Assembly: GCF_014698795.1 (NCBI RefSeq)
Contig: NZ_JACJTR010000001.1
Location: 62,001 to 126,000, forward strand
From: Nostoc sp. FACHB-892
GTDB taxonomy: Bacteria; Cyanobacteriota; Cyanobacteriia; Cyanobacteriales; Nostocaceae
Length of the DNA: 64,000 nt
Direction of reading: 5' to 3'
The position numbers and the translations under genes were made by a program. Below, piece by piece: positions 32,042 through 42,432 of this stretch. Each line of letters starts with the position of its first letter. Positions within the stretch are counted from its first letter, which is position 1. The notes below the pieces were generated by a model. That model did not search any database and was not told where the DNA came from. It saw only the letters and a program-made list of their open reading frames with translations.

Positions 32042-34885
32042 CTAAATAGTGATAAAAGAGGAAGGTTGAGCCGAAAGTGTACTTGCAGTGATATTATCCA
32101 ACTTCGCCAATACCTGATTGTCAGAACTATCCATAATGAAGGCTTGAGTTCCTTGTTGCTGTATCAACAATTGACCAAACAGCAGACCACCTGACAAAGC
32201 AAGCTTGTCCGTACCCATTTGAAAATCAGTAATAGTGTCTGTGCCCTGACCAGAAGCCAATACAAAGGTGTCAGCGTTATAACCCCCTGTAAGTACATCT
32301 GTACCACTGCCCCCATAAAGCCAGTCATCGCCTGCGCCCCCTAGTAGTTGGTCATCGCCGATACCACCAAATAACGTATCGTTAGCGTTATCACCCGAAA
32401 GTCTGTCATTGCCGCTATCGCCATACAGCCGATCATTACCATCATTGCCCCAGAGAGTATCGTTTGCGTCGCCTCCGAAGAGTTGGTCATTTCCTACATT
32501 ACCTACAATGTTGTCGTTACCGCCAAACCCATAAATCTTGTTGGCTGGGGCATGGCCTTTTAAGTACTCAGAATTGTCAGTACCATTGAGAAGATAAGTT
32601 TCAGTAGCAAGAGGGGCTTGAACTGTGCCTTTGATGGCAAAGTTAAAGGGGCTTTCGTCACTATCGTTGTTGGTCAAACTGAAACTGCCACCGTATGTTC
32701 CAGGTGTAGGTATATTTGTATTGAGTGCCACTGTTATATTCGTTGAACCCTTGGCAGCCAAGCTATACGGACGAGTTCCTACCAAACTAAAGCCGTTGGG
32801 AAGTGTAAGATTACCTAGGTTGAGCGTAGCTGTACCGATGTTTTTGATGGTGAAAGTTTTGGTAGCGGTGCTGCCGAAAGTGACGTTGCCAAAGTCAATG
32901 GGAGTAGTGCTGCCATCTGCAATATCAACTGTACCGTTGAGAACTTGAATTTCGGGGGCAGGAGCAGGCTGAACTGTGCCTTTGATGGCAAAGTCAAAGG
33001 GGCTTTCATCAGTATCGTTGTTGATCAAATTGAAACTGCCACCGTATGTCCCAGGTCTTTTCGTATCGAGTGCCACAATTAGAGACGCCCAAACGTTGAC
33101 AGGCAAGGTATCTGGAAGAGTTCCTACTAAACTAAAGCCGTCGGGGAGTTCAAGATTACTCAGGTTGAGCGGAGCTGTACCTTTGTTCTTGACGATAAAA
33201 GTTCTCATCACGGTGCTGCCAAAAGCGGCATCGCCAAAGTCAAAGGGGGTAGTAGTGCCATCTACAATGTCGCCAACTGTAGCATTGAAAACTTCAATTT
33301 CGGGAGCATTAACTTTACCACTAATAACAAAGTCAAAGGGGCTTTCGTTACTATCGTTGTTGGTTAAACTGAAGTTGCCACTGTAGGTTGCGGCAGTGGT
33401 CGTATTTAGTGCCACCGTTATATTCGCCGAAGTCTTGGCAGCCAAAGTAGCTGGAAGAGTTCCTACCAAACTAAAGCCGTCGGGGAGTTTGAGATTAGTC
33501 AGGTTGAGTGCAGCTATACCTGTGTTCTTAATAGTAAAAGTTTTGGTCAGGGTGCTACCAGCAACAGCAACGCCAAAGTTAATGGGGGTAGTGCTGTTAT
33601 CTGCAATGTCAACTGTGCCATCAAGAATTTGAATTTCGGGGCTAGGAGTTTTACTGGTTGGGGCTTCGTATGCGCCAATATCAATCAATACACTGCCGTC
33701 GCCATCGCCATCTAAAGGAATGTTCTTAGTGATGCTATTGAAAGCATTGGAACCACCATCGATTGCAGGACTTCCAGCTCTGAGCCTAAAGTCACCATTC
33801 GCTGGATTAACAAACAACGGGTCTTTGTTTAATACATTTCCGGATCCTGCACCTTTAAGATCTCCGTTGTAAGCAAGGTTGTTGTCAAATGAATAATTAC
33901 TAGAATTAGCAATAGAACTGGCAGACTCTCCAGACTTTGCATACATAATATTGTTAACAACCCGAACATTTTTAGCGCTGTTAAGGAAAATTTCTCCGAC
34001 TGGGAGTTCTTGTGAATTTTGGTAAGTTGTATTATTTACAATATCTACAGGGTTTTCTCCTTTGAAAATCTGAATCCCTGCACCACCATTGTTGTAAACT
34101 ACGTTATTACTGATTAAGGCTTTGCCCTGGTATGCAACATTTGCAACAGAAGCAGTGTCAAGCATTATTCCATGACCCTCTGTTACTTTTCCTGCTTGAA
34201 TCCAAGGAACTAATTGTTTATTATCAAAAGAGGTGTTACCTTCAATAACTACTTTGTAATCTGTTACGTTTGTATCGGAATTCCAAAGGTGAAGCATTGT
34301 AATCCCTTGGGTTCCATAAGGTGAGTACCAAGCATTTCCAGAAACGATATTGTTTTTTACTGTAATGTAGTCTACTTCTTCTGTTCCAATCCCATTTCCT
34401 GGAAACTTAGAAACGTTGTTATTTTTAATTGTGATGTGATGTGAACGTTGCTTTTGAGCGCCATTGATATATGTAACGTTAATACCATTTCCAGATGTTG
34501 CTGGGTTACTCAAATTATCTTTTTGCTCGAGCGCATATTCTAATGTAATTTCATCTCGCGCTCCCACCAGCGTCAGCCCTTCAATGACTACATAAGAAGA
34601 GCCTGTAATTGAGATGGCATTCCAATTGTTTGTGTGTGCTTCTAAAACAGGTTTGTGTCCAGGATAAGCAGTAAATGTGATCGGTGCATTAGCGCTACCA
34701 TGCTTATTTGAAAGGCTCAGGATATTAGGGTAAATATTTGTGTAAGTACCATTCATGACATAAACGGTATCACCTGCTTGCACCAAGTCTGCGGCTTTTT
34801 GGAGGGTGCGAAATGCGGCTCCCTCGTTCAATCCATCACTTTTATCATTGCCTGTTCCAGAAACGTAGTATGTTTTGCCAGCCAT
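32042..34885 (-). CDS. Secreted RTX protein with beta-helix and three choice-of-anchor-D repeats
   Basis: A 947-residue extracellular protein. Residues about 1-400 form a right-handed parallel beta-helix of the pectate-lyase/DUF1565 kind, opening TYYVSGTGNDKSDGLNEGAA with GDTVYVMNGTY and many Asn-rich turns such as HHITIKNNNVS. Three repeats of ~115 residues follow (about 415-760), each with an EI(Q/E)VLNGTVDIADG-like start, TPIDFG, TKTFTIKN, LPDGFSLVG and NNDSDESPFDF. These are choice-of-anchor-D/ASPM-SPD-2-Hydin-like beta sandwiches. RTX nonapeptides (GGNDNIVGNVGNDQL, DGNDRLYGDSGNDRLSGD) span about 775-880. There is no N-terminal signal, as expected for type I secretion through a C-terminal signal. 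It may bind or cut polysaccharide, but this is inferred. Confidence 0.88.
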   Translation of the reverse strand: MAGKTYYVSGTGNDKSDGLNEGAAFRTLQKAADLVQAGDTVYVMNGTYTNIYPNILSLSNKHGSANAPITFTAYPGHKPVLEAHTNNWNAISITGSSYVVIEGLTLVGARDEITLEYALEQKDNLSNPATSGNGINVTYINGAQKQRSHHITIKNNNVSKFPGNGIGTEEVDYITVKNNIVSGNAWYSPYGTQGITMLHLWNSDTNVTDYKVVIEGNTSFDNKQLVPWIQAGKVTEGHGIMLDTASVANVAYQGKALISNNVVYNNGGAGIQIFKGENPVDIVNNTTYQNSQELPVGEIFLNSAKNVRVVNNIMYAKSGESASSIANSSNYSFDNNLAYNGDLKGAGSGNVLNKDPLFVNPANGDFRLRAGSPAIDGGSNAFNSITKNIPLDGDGDGSVLIDIGAYEAPTSKTPSPEIQILDGTVDIADNSTTPINFGVAVAGSTLTKTFTIKNTGIAALNLTNLKLPDGFSLVGTLPATLAAKTSANITVALNTTTAATYSGNFSLTNNDSNESPFDFVISGKVNAPEIEVFNATVGDIVDGTTTPFDFGDAAFGSTVMRTFIVKNKGTAPLNLSNLELPDGFSLVGTLPDTLPVNVWASLIVALDTKRPGTYGGSFNLINNDTDESPFDFAIKGTVQPAPAPEIQVLNGTVDIADGSTTPIDFGNVTFGSTATKTFTIKNIGTATLNLGNLTLPNGFSLVGTRPYSLAAKGSTNITVALNTNIPTPGTYGGSFSLTNNDSDESPFNFAIKGTVQAPLATETYLLNGTDNSEYLKGHAPANKIYGFGGNDNIVGNVGNDQLFGGDANDTLWGNDGNDRLYGDSGNDRLSGDNANDTLFGGIGDDQLLGGAGDDWLYGGSGTDVLTGGYNADTFVLASGQGTDTITDFQMGTDKLALSGGLLFGQLLIQQQGTQAFIMDSSDNQVLAKLDNITASTLSAQPSSFITI

Positions 34886-35886
34886 TGTTTTACTCCGAAT
34901 GTGTGTAAGGTGAATTAGTAGTATGCTCTCAGCAATAAACTAAGTTGCTAAGTAGTTATTTGAATGGGTCATTATCTGGACTTTTCAGGACAGTCGCAGT
35001 TGTGCAATCGCGATTTAAAATTGCGTCGTTTCTAGAAACTTTGTTGTAAAATTGAAAACTTTGTTTGTATCAACTGTTAATGGTTAAACCAGGAATGTCT
35101 ATATCGTCAATCGTCAGGATTTTATTGAGGATGATCGGACGAGTTGCACATAGACAAGGCAGCGCAAAACCGGAGACACTTCCTGTTTTCTCTGCGTTTG
35201 TTGTTAGACATTATCTGATTACCAAAACTGGAGTTGAATACTTGGAAATTAATTTGTAGCAACCGTGATTGCTGCTCTTTGCAAACCCGTTTTACTATCT
35301 GTTATATTTCGATACGATGATCATAAATTGGCATAGTAATTGCTCTGAACTTTGTCCGTTGTCTTAGGTCAGGAGGTTGCCAAATCGGCGTGGTAAAATG
35401 CACCCCTCGCTGATAGCTGGGGACTTAAAGTTACAGTGGTTAAAGTTGGATTGGTTGAAACTTTAGTAGGTTTACCCTTTAAATTAAGGGAGCTAATGTA
35501 ACAACTTAGTCGAACCTGTTGTAATCGGTGTAACTGGGCTTTGTGAACTGAATTAAAAGTAACCTTTACAATGAGCGCTTGATATCAGTAAATGCCCTGA
35601 AGTTAGTTATTTTTTTTACAAAAAAAATCGAAAAAGATATGGAAGTATGGTGCTGGAATCCTGTTAATTTCTAGAGTGATATGGCAACGAGAGCGCTTTG
35701 TGCAAGGATTTGATGAACTTTCTCTAAACATTTTTTGTCAGCAATGCCTTCTTTACCAGAGGCTATGCCTACGTCAAGCGTGCCTTCAGGAGACAGAAAG
35801 TAGAAGGGAAGGGGGTGTTAGCCTAGTTAATCAATACTTTGAGATAGTTTGGTTTGATTGCGTTAACTTACTTAATCTTTATAATT
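34886..35886. other. 1-kb intergenic region, no gene recognised
   Basis: Holds the presumed RTX promoter and the thiD promoter. Open frames at 35065-35259 and 35676-35897 translate to compositions without any fold signature, so I treat them as non-coding. A hairpin-like segment (CCCC at 35402, GGGG at 35418) and a T8/A8 run (35610-35628) are the only structures I see. There is no tRNA, TPP riboswitch, tmRNA or SRP RNA pattern. Confidence 0.5.
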
Positions 35887-36708
35887 ATGAACACTGAAAT
35901 AAACTCCAGAATACCTGTTGCTTTAACCATTGCCGGTTCCGATAGCGGTGGCGGTGCAGGAATTCAAGCTGATTTACGTACCTTTGCTTTTCACTGTGTC
36001 CACGGTACTAGTGCTATAACCTGTATCACGGCACAAAACACTTTAGGAGTGATGAGGGTTGATGCCATGTCAACAGAGGCTGTTGTGGCGCAAATTCAGG
36101 CAGTAGTTGAGGATATTGGCATACAAGCTGCCAAAACGGGAATGTTACTTAATCAGGAAATTATCTTTGCTGTTGCCCAGCAGATAGAAGCTTTACAAAT
36201 CGATAATCTAGTAGTTGATCCAGTAATGGTGTCACGTACAGGGGCACAATTGATTGATGATGATGCTGTGAAGACTCTATGCCATGCTCTTATTCCCAAG
36301 GCGGTTATAATCACGCCAAATCGCTACGAAGCCCAAATTTTGAGCGGTTTACAAATTAATTCCTTAGAGGATATGCAAGCCGCTGCTGAAATTATTCACA
36401 AGACTTTACGGACGAAGGCTGTTTTAGTCAAGGGCGGAGGTATGCAGGGAGATTTGCGTGGCGTTGATATCTGGTTTGATGGGGACAAGTTGGAAGTTTT
36501 GACTTGCCAGCAAGTAGAGACAAAAAATACCCACGGTACTGGTTGCACACTATCGGCTGCGATCGCTGCTAATCTGGCTAAGGGAAAAGACTTGTGGCAG
36601 TCAGTGCAACAGGCAAAAGAGTATGTGACTACTGCACTCACTTACGCCCTAGATATTGGCGAGGGGCAAGGCCCTGTAGGACACTTCTTCCCATTGTTAC
36701 GAAATTAA
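35887..36708 (+). CDS. thiD: Hydroxymethylpyrimidine/phosphomethylpyrimidine kinase
   Basis: Phosphorylates HMP and then HMP-phosphate to HMP-PP for thiamine synthesis in the cytoplasm. The 273-residue ribokinase-fold protein has the substrate loop TIAGSDSGGGAGIQADLRTF, the pyrimidine-binding segment ITAQNTLGV, VVDPVMVSRTGAQL, ITPNRYEA and the ATP/catalytic motif NTHGTGCTLSAAIAANLA near the C-terminus. The ATG at 35887 (MNTEINSRIPVALTI) was preferred to an upstream frame extension. It appears monocistronic. Confidence 0.94.
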   Translation: MNTEINSRIPVALTIAGSDSGGGAGIQADLRTFAFHCVHGTSAITCITAQNTLGVMRVDAMSTEAVVAQIQAVVEDIGIQAAKTGMLLNQEIIFAVAQQIEALQIDNLVVDPVMVSRTGAQLIDDDAVKTLCHALIPKAVIITPNRYEAQILSGLQINSLEDMQAAAEIIHKTLRTKAVLVKGGGMQGDLRGVDIWFDGDKLEVLTCQQVETKNTHGTGCTLSAAIAANLAKGKDLWQSVQQAKEYVTTALTYALDIGEGQGPVGHFFPLLRN

Positions 36709-36925
36709 CCTTGTGGTCAGTTATCAAGAGGATTGGAGCAGGGGCACGGGAGCAGAGGAAAATATTTAATAATCAATGCTCAATGCCCAATTCCCAATGC
36801 CCCAATAAGAAATCTTTGCCCTTTCGGCATTTTTCTATTATTCTTGGGCATAGTTTCAGGGCTGGCTATCTCTGTTAGCATCTCTGTACGACTTACTTAC
36901 CTTGATTTTTAATACCAAGCCCCCG

Positions 36926-37534
36926 ATGCGAACAACCATAGGTTCTGTTCACAGGAATTCGCCAACACCGACTACTCAAGCCTACCCTCCCTCTGTACCA
37001 CTGCCTGTATACAGGGAATTGTCAACAGAGTTGCAAGCAGCACAGGCGAAGCTACATGCACTTACCACTAAAAATCAACAATTAGCACAAGAAAATGAAC
37101 TGCTACGCCAAGAAATTATTAAAGTCGTTGAGTCTTTTTCTCATTTGCAAAAGTTTGTGGATTCCCAGACTACGCCTAGTTATCACCAAATCCCCCAAGC
37201 TTCTAGTGACGTTAAAAATGCGCCTAAACAGCAAGTAACACAAGCACGTCCACGCCAACAGGTTTCTCGTTCGCATCCACCCGTTAACCCCAAAACGCCA
37301 CCCGAAAAAAGCCGCCGCCAAGACTTCCCTACACCAGTAATGGAAATGAATTTCCCGATACCAGAACCAGTTTTTATAGAAGAGCAACAAGTAAGTTATT
37401 ATTCCGCTACTGAGCCAGATGCTAAGGGACTCAATGGCTGGTGGTTAATTATCACCATATTGTTAATCATGCTTACTGCCTTTAGTGCTGGATATTTCGT
37501 TGTGCGTCCCTTGTTTGAACATCAGAAACGTTAG
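36926..37534 (+). CDS. Hypothetical coiled-coil protein with C-terminal membrane anchor
   Basis: A 202-residue protein of unknown function. It has a proline-rich N-terminus, a coiled coil (about 30-80: ELSTELQAAQAKLHALTTKN, QQLAQENELLRQEIIKVVES), a basic, Pro/Gln-rich disordered middle, and a single helix near the C-terminus (GWWLIITILLIMLTAFSAGY) ending in a short basic tail. The topology is that of a tail-anchored protein with most residues in the cytoplasm. The ATG at 36926 (MRTTIGSVHRNS) is chosen over an upstream TTG. It lies upstream of glnB, separated by 358 bases. Confidence 0.75.
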   Translation: MRTTIGSVHRNSPTPTTQAYPPSVPLPVYRELSTELQAAQAKLHALTTKNQQLAQENELLRQEIIKVVESFSHLQKFVDSQTTPSYHQIPQASSDVKNAPKQQVTQARPRQQVSRSHPPVNPKTPPEKSRRQDFPTPVMEMNFPIPEPVFIEEQQVSYYSATEPDAKGLNGWWLIITILLIMLTAFSAGYFVVRPLFEHQKR

Positions 37535-38231
<697 letters not shown>

Positions 38232-38235
38232 AAAA

Positions 38236-38270
38236 GTTATGAGTTAAGAGTTATGAGTTAAGAGTTATGA
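38236..38270. repeat. GAGTTA/GAGTTAT repeat
   Basis: Tandem GTTATGA-GTTAAGA copies follow glnB. A related GAGTTAG stretch flanks the other side of rdgB (38927-38990). Confidence 0.75.
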
Positions 38271-38333
38271 TTTGTGAGTCAAGACTAAATGAGTGAAGAT
38301 TTAGCAAAATTCATAAATCCAAACTCCCAATTC

Positions 38334-38909
38334 CTAACTCTTAATTTTCTCTAGCTGCGGAAGTAAAGCTGTAAAAGCCTTGCCTCGATGGCTAATTGAC
38401 CCTTTCAACTCTCGTGTCATCTCAGCAAAGGTCAATTGCAACTCTTGCACATAAAAAATTGGATCGTAGCCAAAACCACCGTCACCACGTGGTGCGTGGA
38501 GAATTTCGCCGAGACAAACACCTTCAGATTGTAATGCGATCGCACCATCAGGACGAGCGATCGCTACTGCACAAACAAATTGAGCTTGCCGATTTACCTC
38601 GTTGTCTAATTCTCTCAATAGCCTAGCAATGCGTTCTGAGTCGGTTTTGGCGTAACGTGCAGAATAAACTCCGGGTGCGCCATTTAGGGCATCTACTTGC
38701 AAGCCGGAATCATCAGCAATTGCCCAGTTTCCTGTAGCTTTAGCAATTTGTGACGCTTTTAGACAAGCATTGGCAGCAAAGGTTTCGCCTGTCTCTTCAA
38801 TTTCTAATTCTTCAGGTTTGAGGGTTAATTCCCAACCTGAACTTTCCAGATAAGCTTGCATTTCCCGTAACTTACCTGGATTTCCTGTAGCTACTACAAG
38901 TAATGTCAT
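38334..38909 (-). CDS. rdgB: XTP/dITP pyrophosphatase (Ham1/RdgB family)
   Basis: Hydrolyses non-canonical purine nucleoside triphosphates (XTP, dITP, ITP) to monophosphates and keeps them out of DNA and RNA. The 191-residue protein has the family N-terminal loop VVATGNPGKLREMQ, IEETGETFAANACLKA, the catalytic AIADDSGLQVDALNGAPGVYSARYA, and GDGGFGYDPIFY near the C-terminus, ending SHRGKAF. The ATG at 38909 is clear. Repeats flank both ends. Confidence 0.95.
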   Translation of the reverse strand: MTLLVVATGNPGKLREMQAYLESSGWELTLKPEELEIEETGETFAANACLKASQIAKATGNWAIADDSGLQVDALNGAPGVYSARYAKTDSERIARLLRELDNEVNRQAQFVCAVAIARPDGAIALQSEGVCLGEILHAPRGDGGFGYDPIFYVQELQLTFAEMTRELKGSISHRGKAFTALLPQLEKIKS

Positions 38910-38996
38910 GAATTACAAATTATTAGTTAGGAGTTAGGAGTGATAAGTTATGAGTTAATTAATTCCTAACTCCTAACTCTCAACTCCTCACTAATT

Positions 38997-40433
38997 TTAC
39001 TCTGCCCAGTGTTTCGCCCAAGCAAGAGTTTGATGCACTTGCTCAATTGTCGGGGCTTCGCAGTAGAGGCGTAAAACTGGCTCAGTACCGCTAAACCGAA
39101 TCATTAACCAGCTTTTATCAGCTAGGCGATACTTGTACCCGTCAATTGTTTGGCAATCGGTCACTGCTAAACCAGCAATTTCTGTTAAGGGTTGAGTTTG
39201 TAGCTGTTGCAAAAGACGCGATCGCACTTCCATACTTGCTAAGGGCAAATCAATGCGATCATATGCTGAGATAAACCCTGTTTGTTTCTGCAAATAGCGA
39301 TAATACTCACCTAAATCCAAACCAGATTCTACAATCGCCTCTATAACGTACAATGCTGACAGCAGTGCATCGCGTTCGGGAATATGGCTGCCATAGCCAA
39401 TTCCTCCCGATTCTTCGCCGCCCAGCAACACTTTTGCTGCTAACATTCTGTCAGCGATGTATTTATAACCAACTGCTGTCTCAAATACTGGCAGGTTATG
39501 TAATGCTGCCACAAGGGGCATTAAGTCGGAACCGCTAACAGTTTTGACTATTTCACCACTAAAGCCCCGGCGCAGGGTTAAGTGGTCGATTAATATCGGG
39601 ATTAATACTTGGGAACTTAGGAAGTTTGCTTCTCCGTCCACTGCTGCAATGCGATCGCAGTCTCCATCAAATACCAACCCCACGGTTAAACCTGATTTAT
39701 CGGTTTCTCGATGAGTTTTGATGACTTCAAATAACTTTGAAAGGTATTTAGGTAAGGGTTCCGGCGCACCACCACCAAACAGGGGGTCGCGTTCTGAGTT
39801 GATTTCTCTGACCTGATTGCCTAGTAGTTTCGCCAATCCGCCAGCCGCCGCGCCATGCATAACATCGGCAAATAATGTCAGTTGGCCAGAGGCGATCGCT
39901 TCTCGAAGTTTGGCAATATCAACTTTACCTTCTAGTGCTTCTGTATAACTGGGCCAAGGATCAAATTTTTCTTGCTTCCCTGGAGTAGCTGCTAATGGTA
40001 CTCCAACCGACAATTGCGCTTCTATCTCTTTTGTGACTTCTGGCGGTACCGATCCACCAAAACAACCCTTGACTTTTAACCCCAAATATGTTCCAGGATT
40101 ATGGCTAGCTGTAATTACCAGCGCCCCTAAAGCATTGAGTTGTTTTGCTGCCCAACTATAAGCTGGGGTTGGGGCATAGCTTTCGCTCAGTAGCACATCA
40201 AATCCGGCAGCAGAAACAGTATCAGCAACAGCACGAGCAAAGTCTTCGGCCATGAATCGGCGATCGTAACCGACAATTATTGTCCGGCTACCCACCGTAG
40301 TAAAATATGTATCATACAATACTTTTGCGGCAACTGGTGCGACCAGGGCTAGGCGTTCAAAGGTGAACTCATCACCAATAATGCCCCGCCAGCCGTCTGT
40401 ACCAAACTTGATTGAGTTAGCTACAACTGGCAT
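38997..40433 (-). CDS. Phosphoglucomutase/phosphomannomutase family protein
   Basis: A 478-residue alpha-D-phosphohexomutase, interconverting hexose-1-phosphate and hexose-6-phosphate in the cytoplasm. The four landmarks are present: active-site Ser110 in ITASHNPGTYLGLKVKG, the Mg2+ loop LVFDGDCDRIAAVDG, the sugar-specificity loop GGEESGGIGYGSHIPERD, and the phosphate-binding loop IRFSGTEPVLRLYCEA near the C-terminus. The GEESGG loop fits glucose or mannose as substrate; which one cannot be decided here. The protein starts MPVVANSIKFGTDGWRGIIG at the ATG 40433. Confidence 0.92.
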   Translation of the reverse strand: MPVVANSIKFGTDGWRGIIGDEFTFERLALVAPVAAKVLYDTYFTTVGSRTIIVGYDRRFMAEDFARAVADTVSAAGFDVLLSESYAPTPAYSWAAKQLNALGALVITASHNPGTYLGLKVKGCFGGSVPPEVTKEIEAQLSVGVPLAATPGKQEKFDPWPSYTEALEGKVDIAKLREAIASGQLTLFADVMHGAAAGGLAKLLGNQVREINSERDPLFGGGAPEPLPKYLSKLFEVIKTHRETDKSGLTVGLVFDGDCDRIAAVDGEANFLSSQVLIPILIDHLTLRRGFSGEIVKTVSGSDLMPLVAALHNLPVFETAVGYKYIADRMLAAKVLLGGEESGGIGYGSHIPERDALLSALYVIEAIVESGLDLGEYYRYLQKQTGFISAYDRIDLPLASMEVRSRLLQQLQTQPLTEIAGLAVTDCQTIDGYKYRLADKSWLMIRFSGTEPVLRLYCEAPTIEQVHQTLAWAKHWAE

Positions 40434-40751
40434 CTAAGTATCCTAACTGTCTACCTGAGGATTTTAGCATTTATACAGTGTATAAAGTAAAAAAAGAATC
40501 TAGTAATCGTATGCACTAATAATGTTCAACGCAAAAGTCAGCAAATTGTGTAATGACCATCCCTTTCTCTAATCCGAATGGTGCAATGTGCCGAAATTCT
40601 GCCATTGATGCAGACATTGTTCCAAGTCGTGGTTAAATCTTATTAAAACTCCGTTAGACCCCTTAATCTTTTCTTGACTACTTCGCTACGCAAGACCAGC
40701 ATTTCCGGTAAAATCAAATTCTGAGGACTGTGGATTTGGGGGAAATTTGGG
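40434..40751. other. Intergenic region between divergent mutase and pdxJ
   Basis: 318 bases that should hold both promoters. I see a fragment of a dispersed repeat (CTTCGCTACGCAAGACCAG, 40681-40699) but no gene or clear operator. Confidence 0.55.
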
Positions 40752-41477
40752 GTGCCTACACTTGGCGTTAACATTGACCACATCGCCACCATTCGGCAAG
40801 CACGGCGGACAGTGGAACCAGACCCCGTGGCGGCGGCGGTGCTGGCAGAATTAGGCGGCGCAGATGGAATTACGGTGCATCTGCGGGAAGATCGGCGGCA
40901 TATTCAAGACAGGGATGTGCTACTGTTACGGGAAACAGTCCGATCGCATCTTAATTTAGAAATGGCCGCTACAGATGAAATGGTAGCGATCGCTCTCGAT
41001 ATCAAACCAGATTACGTGACTTTAGTACCCGAAAAACGCGAAGAAGTCACAACAGAAGGCGGATTAGATATTATCGGGCAAATTGCTAGAATAGGTGAGA
41101 TAGTCGATAAATTGCAAAGTGCTAGCATTCCAGTTAGTTTATTTATCGATGCAGAACCATCACAAATTGAAGCATCTGTCAAGGTGCAGGCGCAGTTTAT
41201 TGAATTGCACACTGGGCAATATGCAGAGGCTAAAGATGAAACAAATCGCCAGCGAGAATTAGCAGTGTTATCCAAAGGGTGTGAACAAGCGATTCAAGCT
41301 GGATTGCGAGTCAACGCTGGTCATGGACTCACCTACTGGAACGTCTATCCGGTGGCTGCGCTTCCGGGTATGGAAGAACTGAATATTGGTCATACCATCA
41401 TCAGCCGGGCAGCATTAGTAGGTATAGAACGGGCAGTCCGCGAGATGAAACAAGCTATAAGAGGGAGTAGGGAGTAG
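40752..41477 (+). CDS. pdxJ: Pyridoxine 5'-phosphate synthase
   Basis: Condenses 1-deoxyxylulose-5-phosphate with 3-amino-2-oxopropyl phosphate to make pyridoxine 5'-phosphate (vitamin B6). The 241-residue TIM-barrel protein opens [20 protein letters not shown], then has [46 protein letters not shown], and the C-terminal phosphate loop [11 protein letters not shown] and [12 protein letters not shown]. The start is GTG at 40752, where the family N-terminus (PTLGVNIDH) begins; no ATG fits. Confidence 0.95.
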   Translation: MPTLGVNIDHIATIRQARRTVEPDPVAAAVLAELGGADGITVHLREDRRHIQDRDVLLLRETVRSHLNLEMAATDEMVAIALDIKPDYVTLVPEKREEVTTEGGLDIIGQIARIGEIVDKLQSASIPVSLFIDAEPSQIEASVKVQAQFIELHTGQYAEAKDETNRQRELAVLSKGCEQAIQAGLRVNAGHGLTYWNVYPVAALPGMEELNIGHTIISRAALVGIERAVREMKQAIRGSRE

Positions 41478-41647
41478 GAAATGGGGAATGGGGCATTGGG
41501 AATTGGGAATTGGGAATTTAGTTATTTTTTCTTGCTCCCCCTGCCTCTCCTACTCCCTACTCCCCACTCCCCACTCCCATGTTTTAAAAGAGGGGTTGTC
41601 TACTGCGAAATCTAGAAATCGAGAGCAAACCTTCAGCAAAAACTTCT

Positions 41648-42367
41648 ATGAGCGCAACACAGTCTAACAACCTGCCGCTTTGGGTACAGGATCGAGATAA
41701 GGTGATAGCAGAAAGTGCTGATGTCGAGTGGCGGTATCAGACACCACCTGATTATTCGCGTTCAAAAGAGAATCTGGCTCAAGAAAGTACTTATAATCAC
41801 CTTGAAGGTACACTGGAAGCGATCGTGCAAAACTTGGTGCGAACCTTTGAGATGGAGGTATCCTTCAAAGCTAACCCGCAACAGTGGTTATCTATTGTTA
41901 ATGACAAGTTTCGTGTAAGTACCAATGGCGGAGTAGAGTACACCGCAGCAGATTTATCAGCCCAAGGTACTTACAATTTATTTATGGCTGATTCAGAACA
42001 TTACAAGGCTTCAGAAGAAAGCTTTGAATCATCCGCAAAAGTCTTCCACACAACATTTCCCCAAGGATTTCCTTGGGAAGTCCTGGAAGTTTTCTCAGGG
42101 CCACCAAATGTCACATTCAAATGGCGGCATTGGGGACATTTTAACGGAGAATACAAAGGCCATGCACCTACTGGAGAGACAATAGAAATTATCGGCATGA
42201 GCATTGCAAAAGTTACCGATGACTTGAAGGTTATTTCCTTGGAACACTACTTTGACAATAATCTGTTCTTGGAAAAACTAACATCTGGTGGCAAACAAAC
42301 AAAAGCTGAAAAGCAGGGAAGTGCTTGTCCATTCAGTTCTTGGTTCAAGAAATCCCACAAAAGTTAG
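41648..42367 (+). CDS. SnoaL-like protein similar to plant pathogen-related (PR) proteins
   Basis: A 239-residue soluble protein of the NTF2/SnoaL-like fold. Its sequence closely follows the plant pathogen-related protein family known from barley. Shared segments include WRYQTPPDYS, EGTLEAIVQNLVRTFEMEVS, SSAKVFHTTFPQGFPWEVLE, VFSGPPNVTFKWRHWGHFNG and HAPTGETIEIIGMSIAKV. The biochemical role is unknown in both groups. The C-terminal ~25 residues (GGKQTKAEKQGSACPFSSWF) are an extension with one Cys. ATG start at 41648. ycf54 follows 65 bases later on the same strand, so they may be co-transcribed. Confidence 0.82.
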   Translation: MSATQSNNLPLWVQDRDKVIAESADVEWRYQTPPDYSRSKENLAQESTYNHLEGTLEAIVQNLVRTFEMEVSFKANPQQWLSIVNDKFRVSTNGGVEYTAADLSAQGTYNLFMADSEHYKASEESFESSAKVFHTTFPQGFPWEVLEVFSGPPNVTFKWRHWGHFNGEYKGHAPTGETIEIIGMSIAKVTDDLKVISLEHYFDNNLFLEKLTSGGKQTKAEKQGSACPFSSWFKKSHKS

Positions 42368-42432
42368 TTCGTAGGGGTACAGAGTGTAGTACTGTGCCCT
42401 TACATTATTCATATAGCAACCAAAGGATGAAA

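Noticed and set aside
32625-33632. Three plus-strand frames opposite the RTX gene
   Set aside because: They repeat with the three sandwich domains and are antisense shadows of that tandem repeat.
34886-35886. tRNA, tmRNA, SRP RNA, RNase P RNA or TPP riboswitch upstream of thiD
   Set aside because: None of the conserved core sequences of these RNAs is visible in either strand.
35676-35897. Short plus-strand frame before thiD
   Set aside because: The start is a TTG, the composition is unlike a protein (many Cys, Leu and Gln) and it runs into the thiD start.
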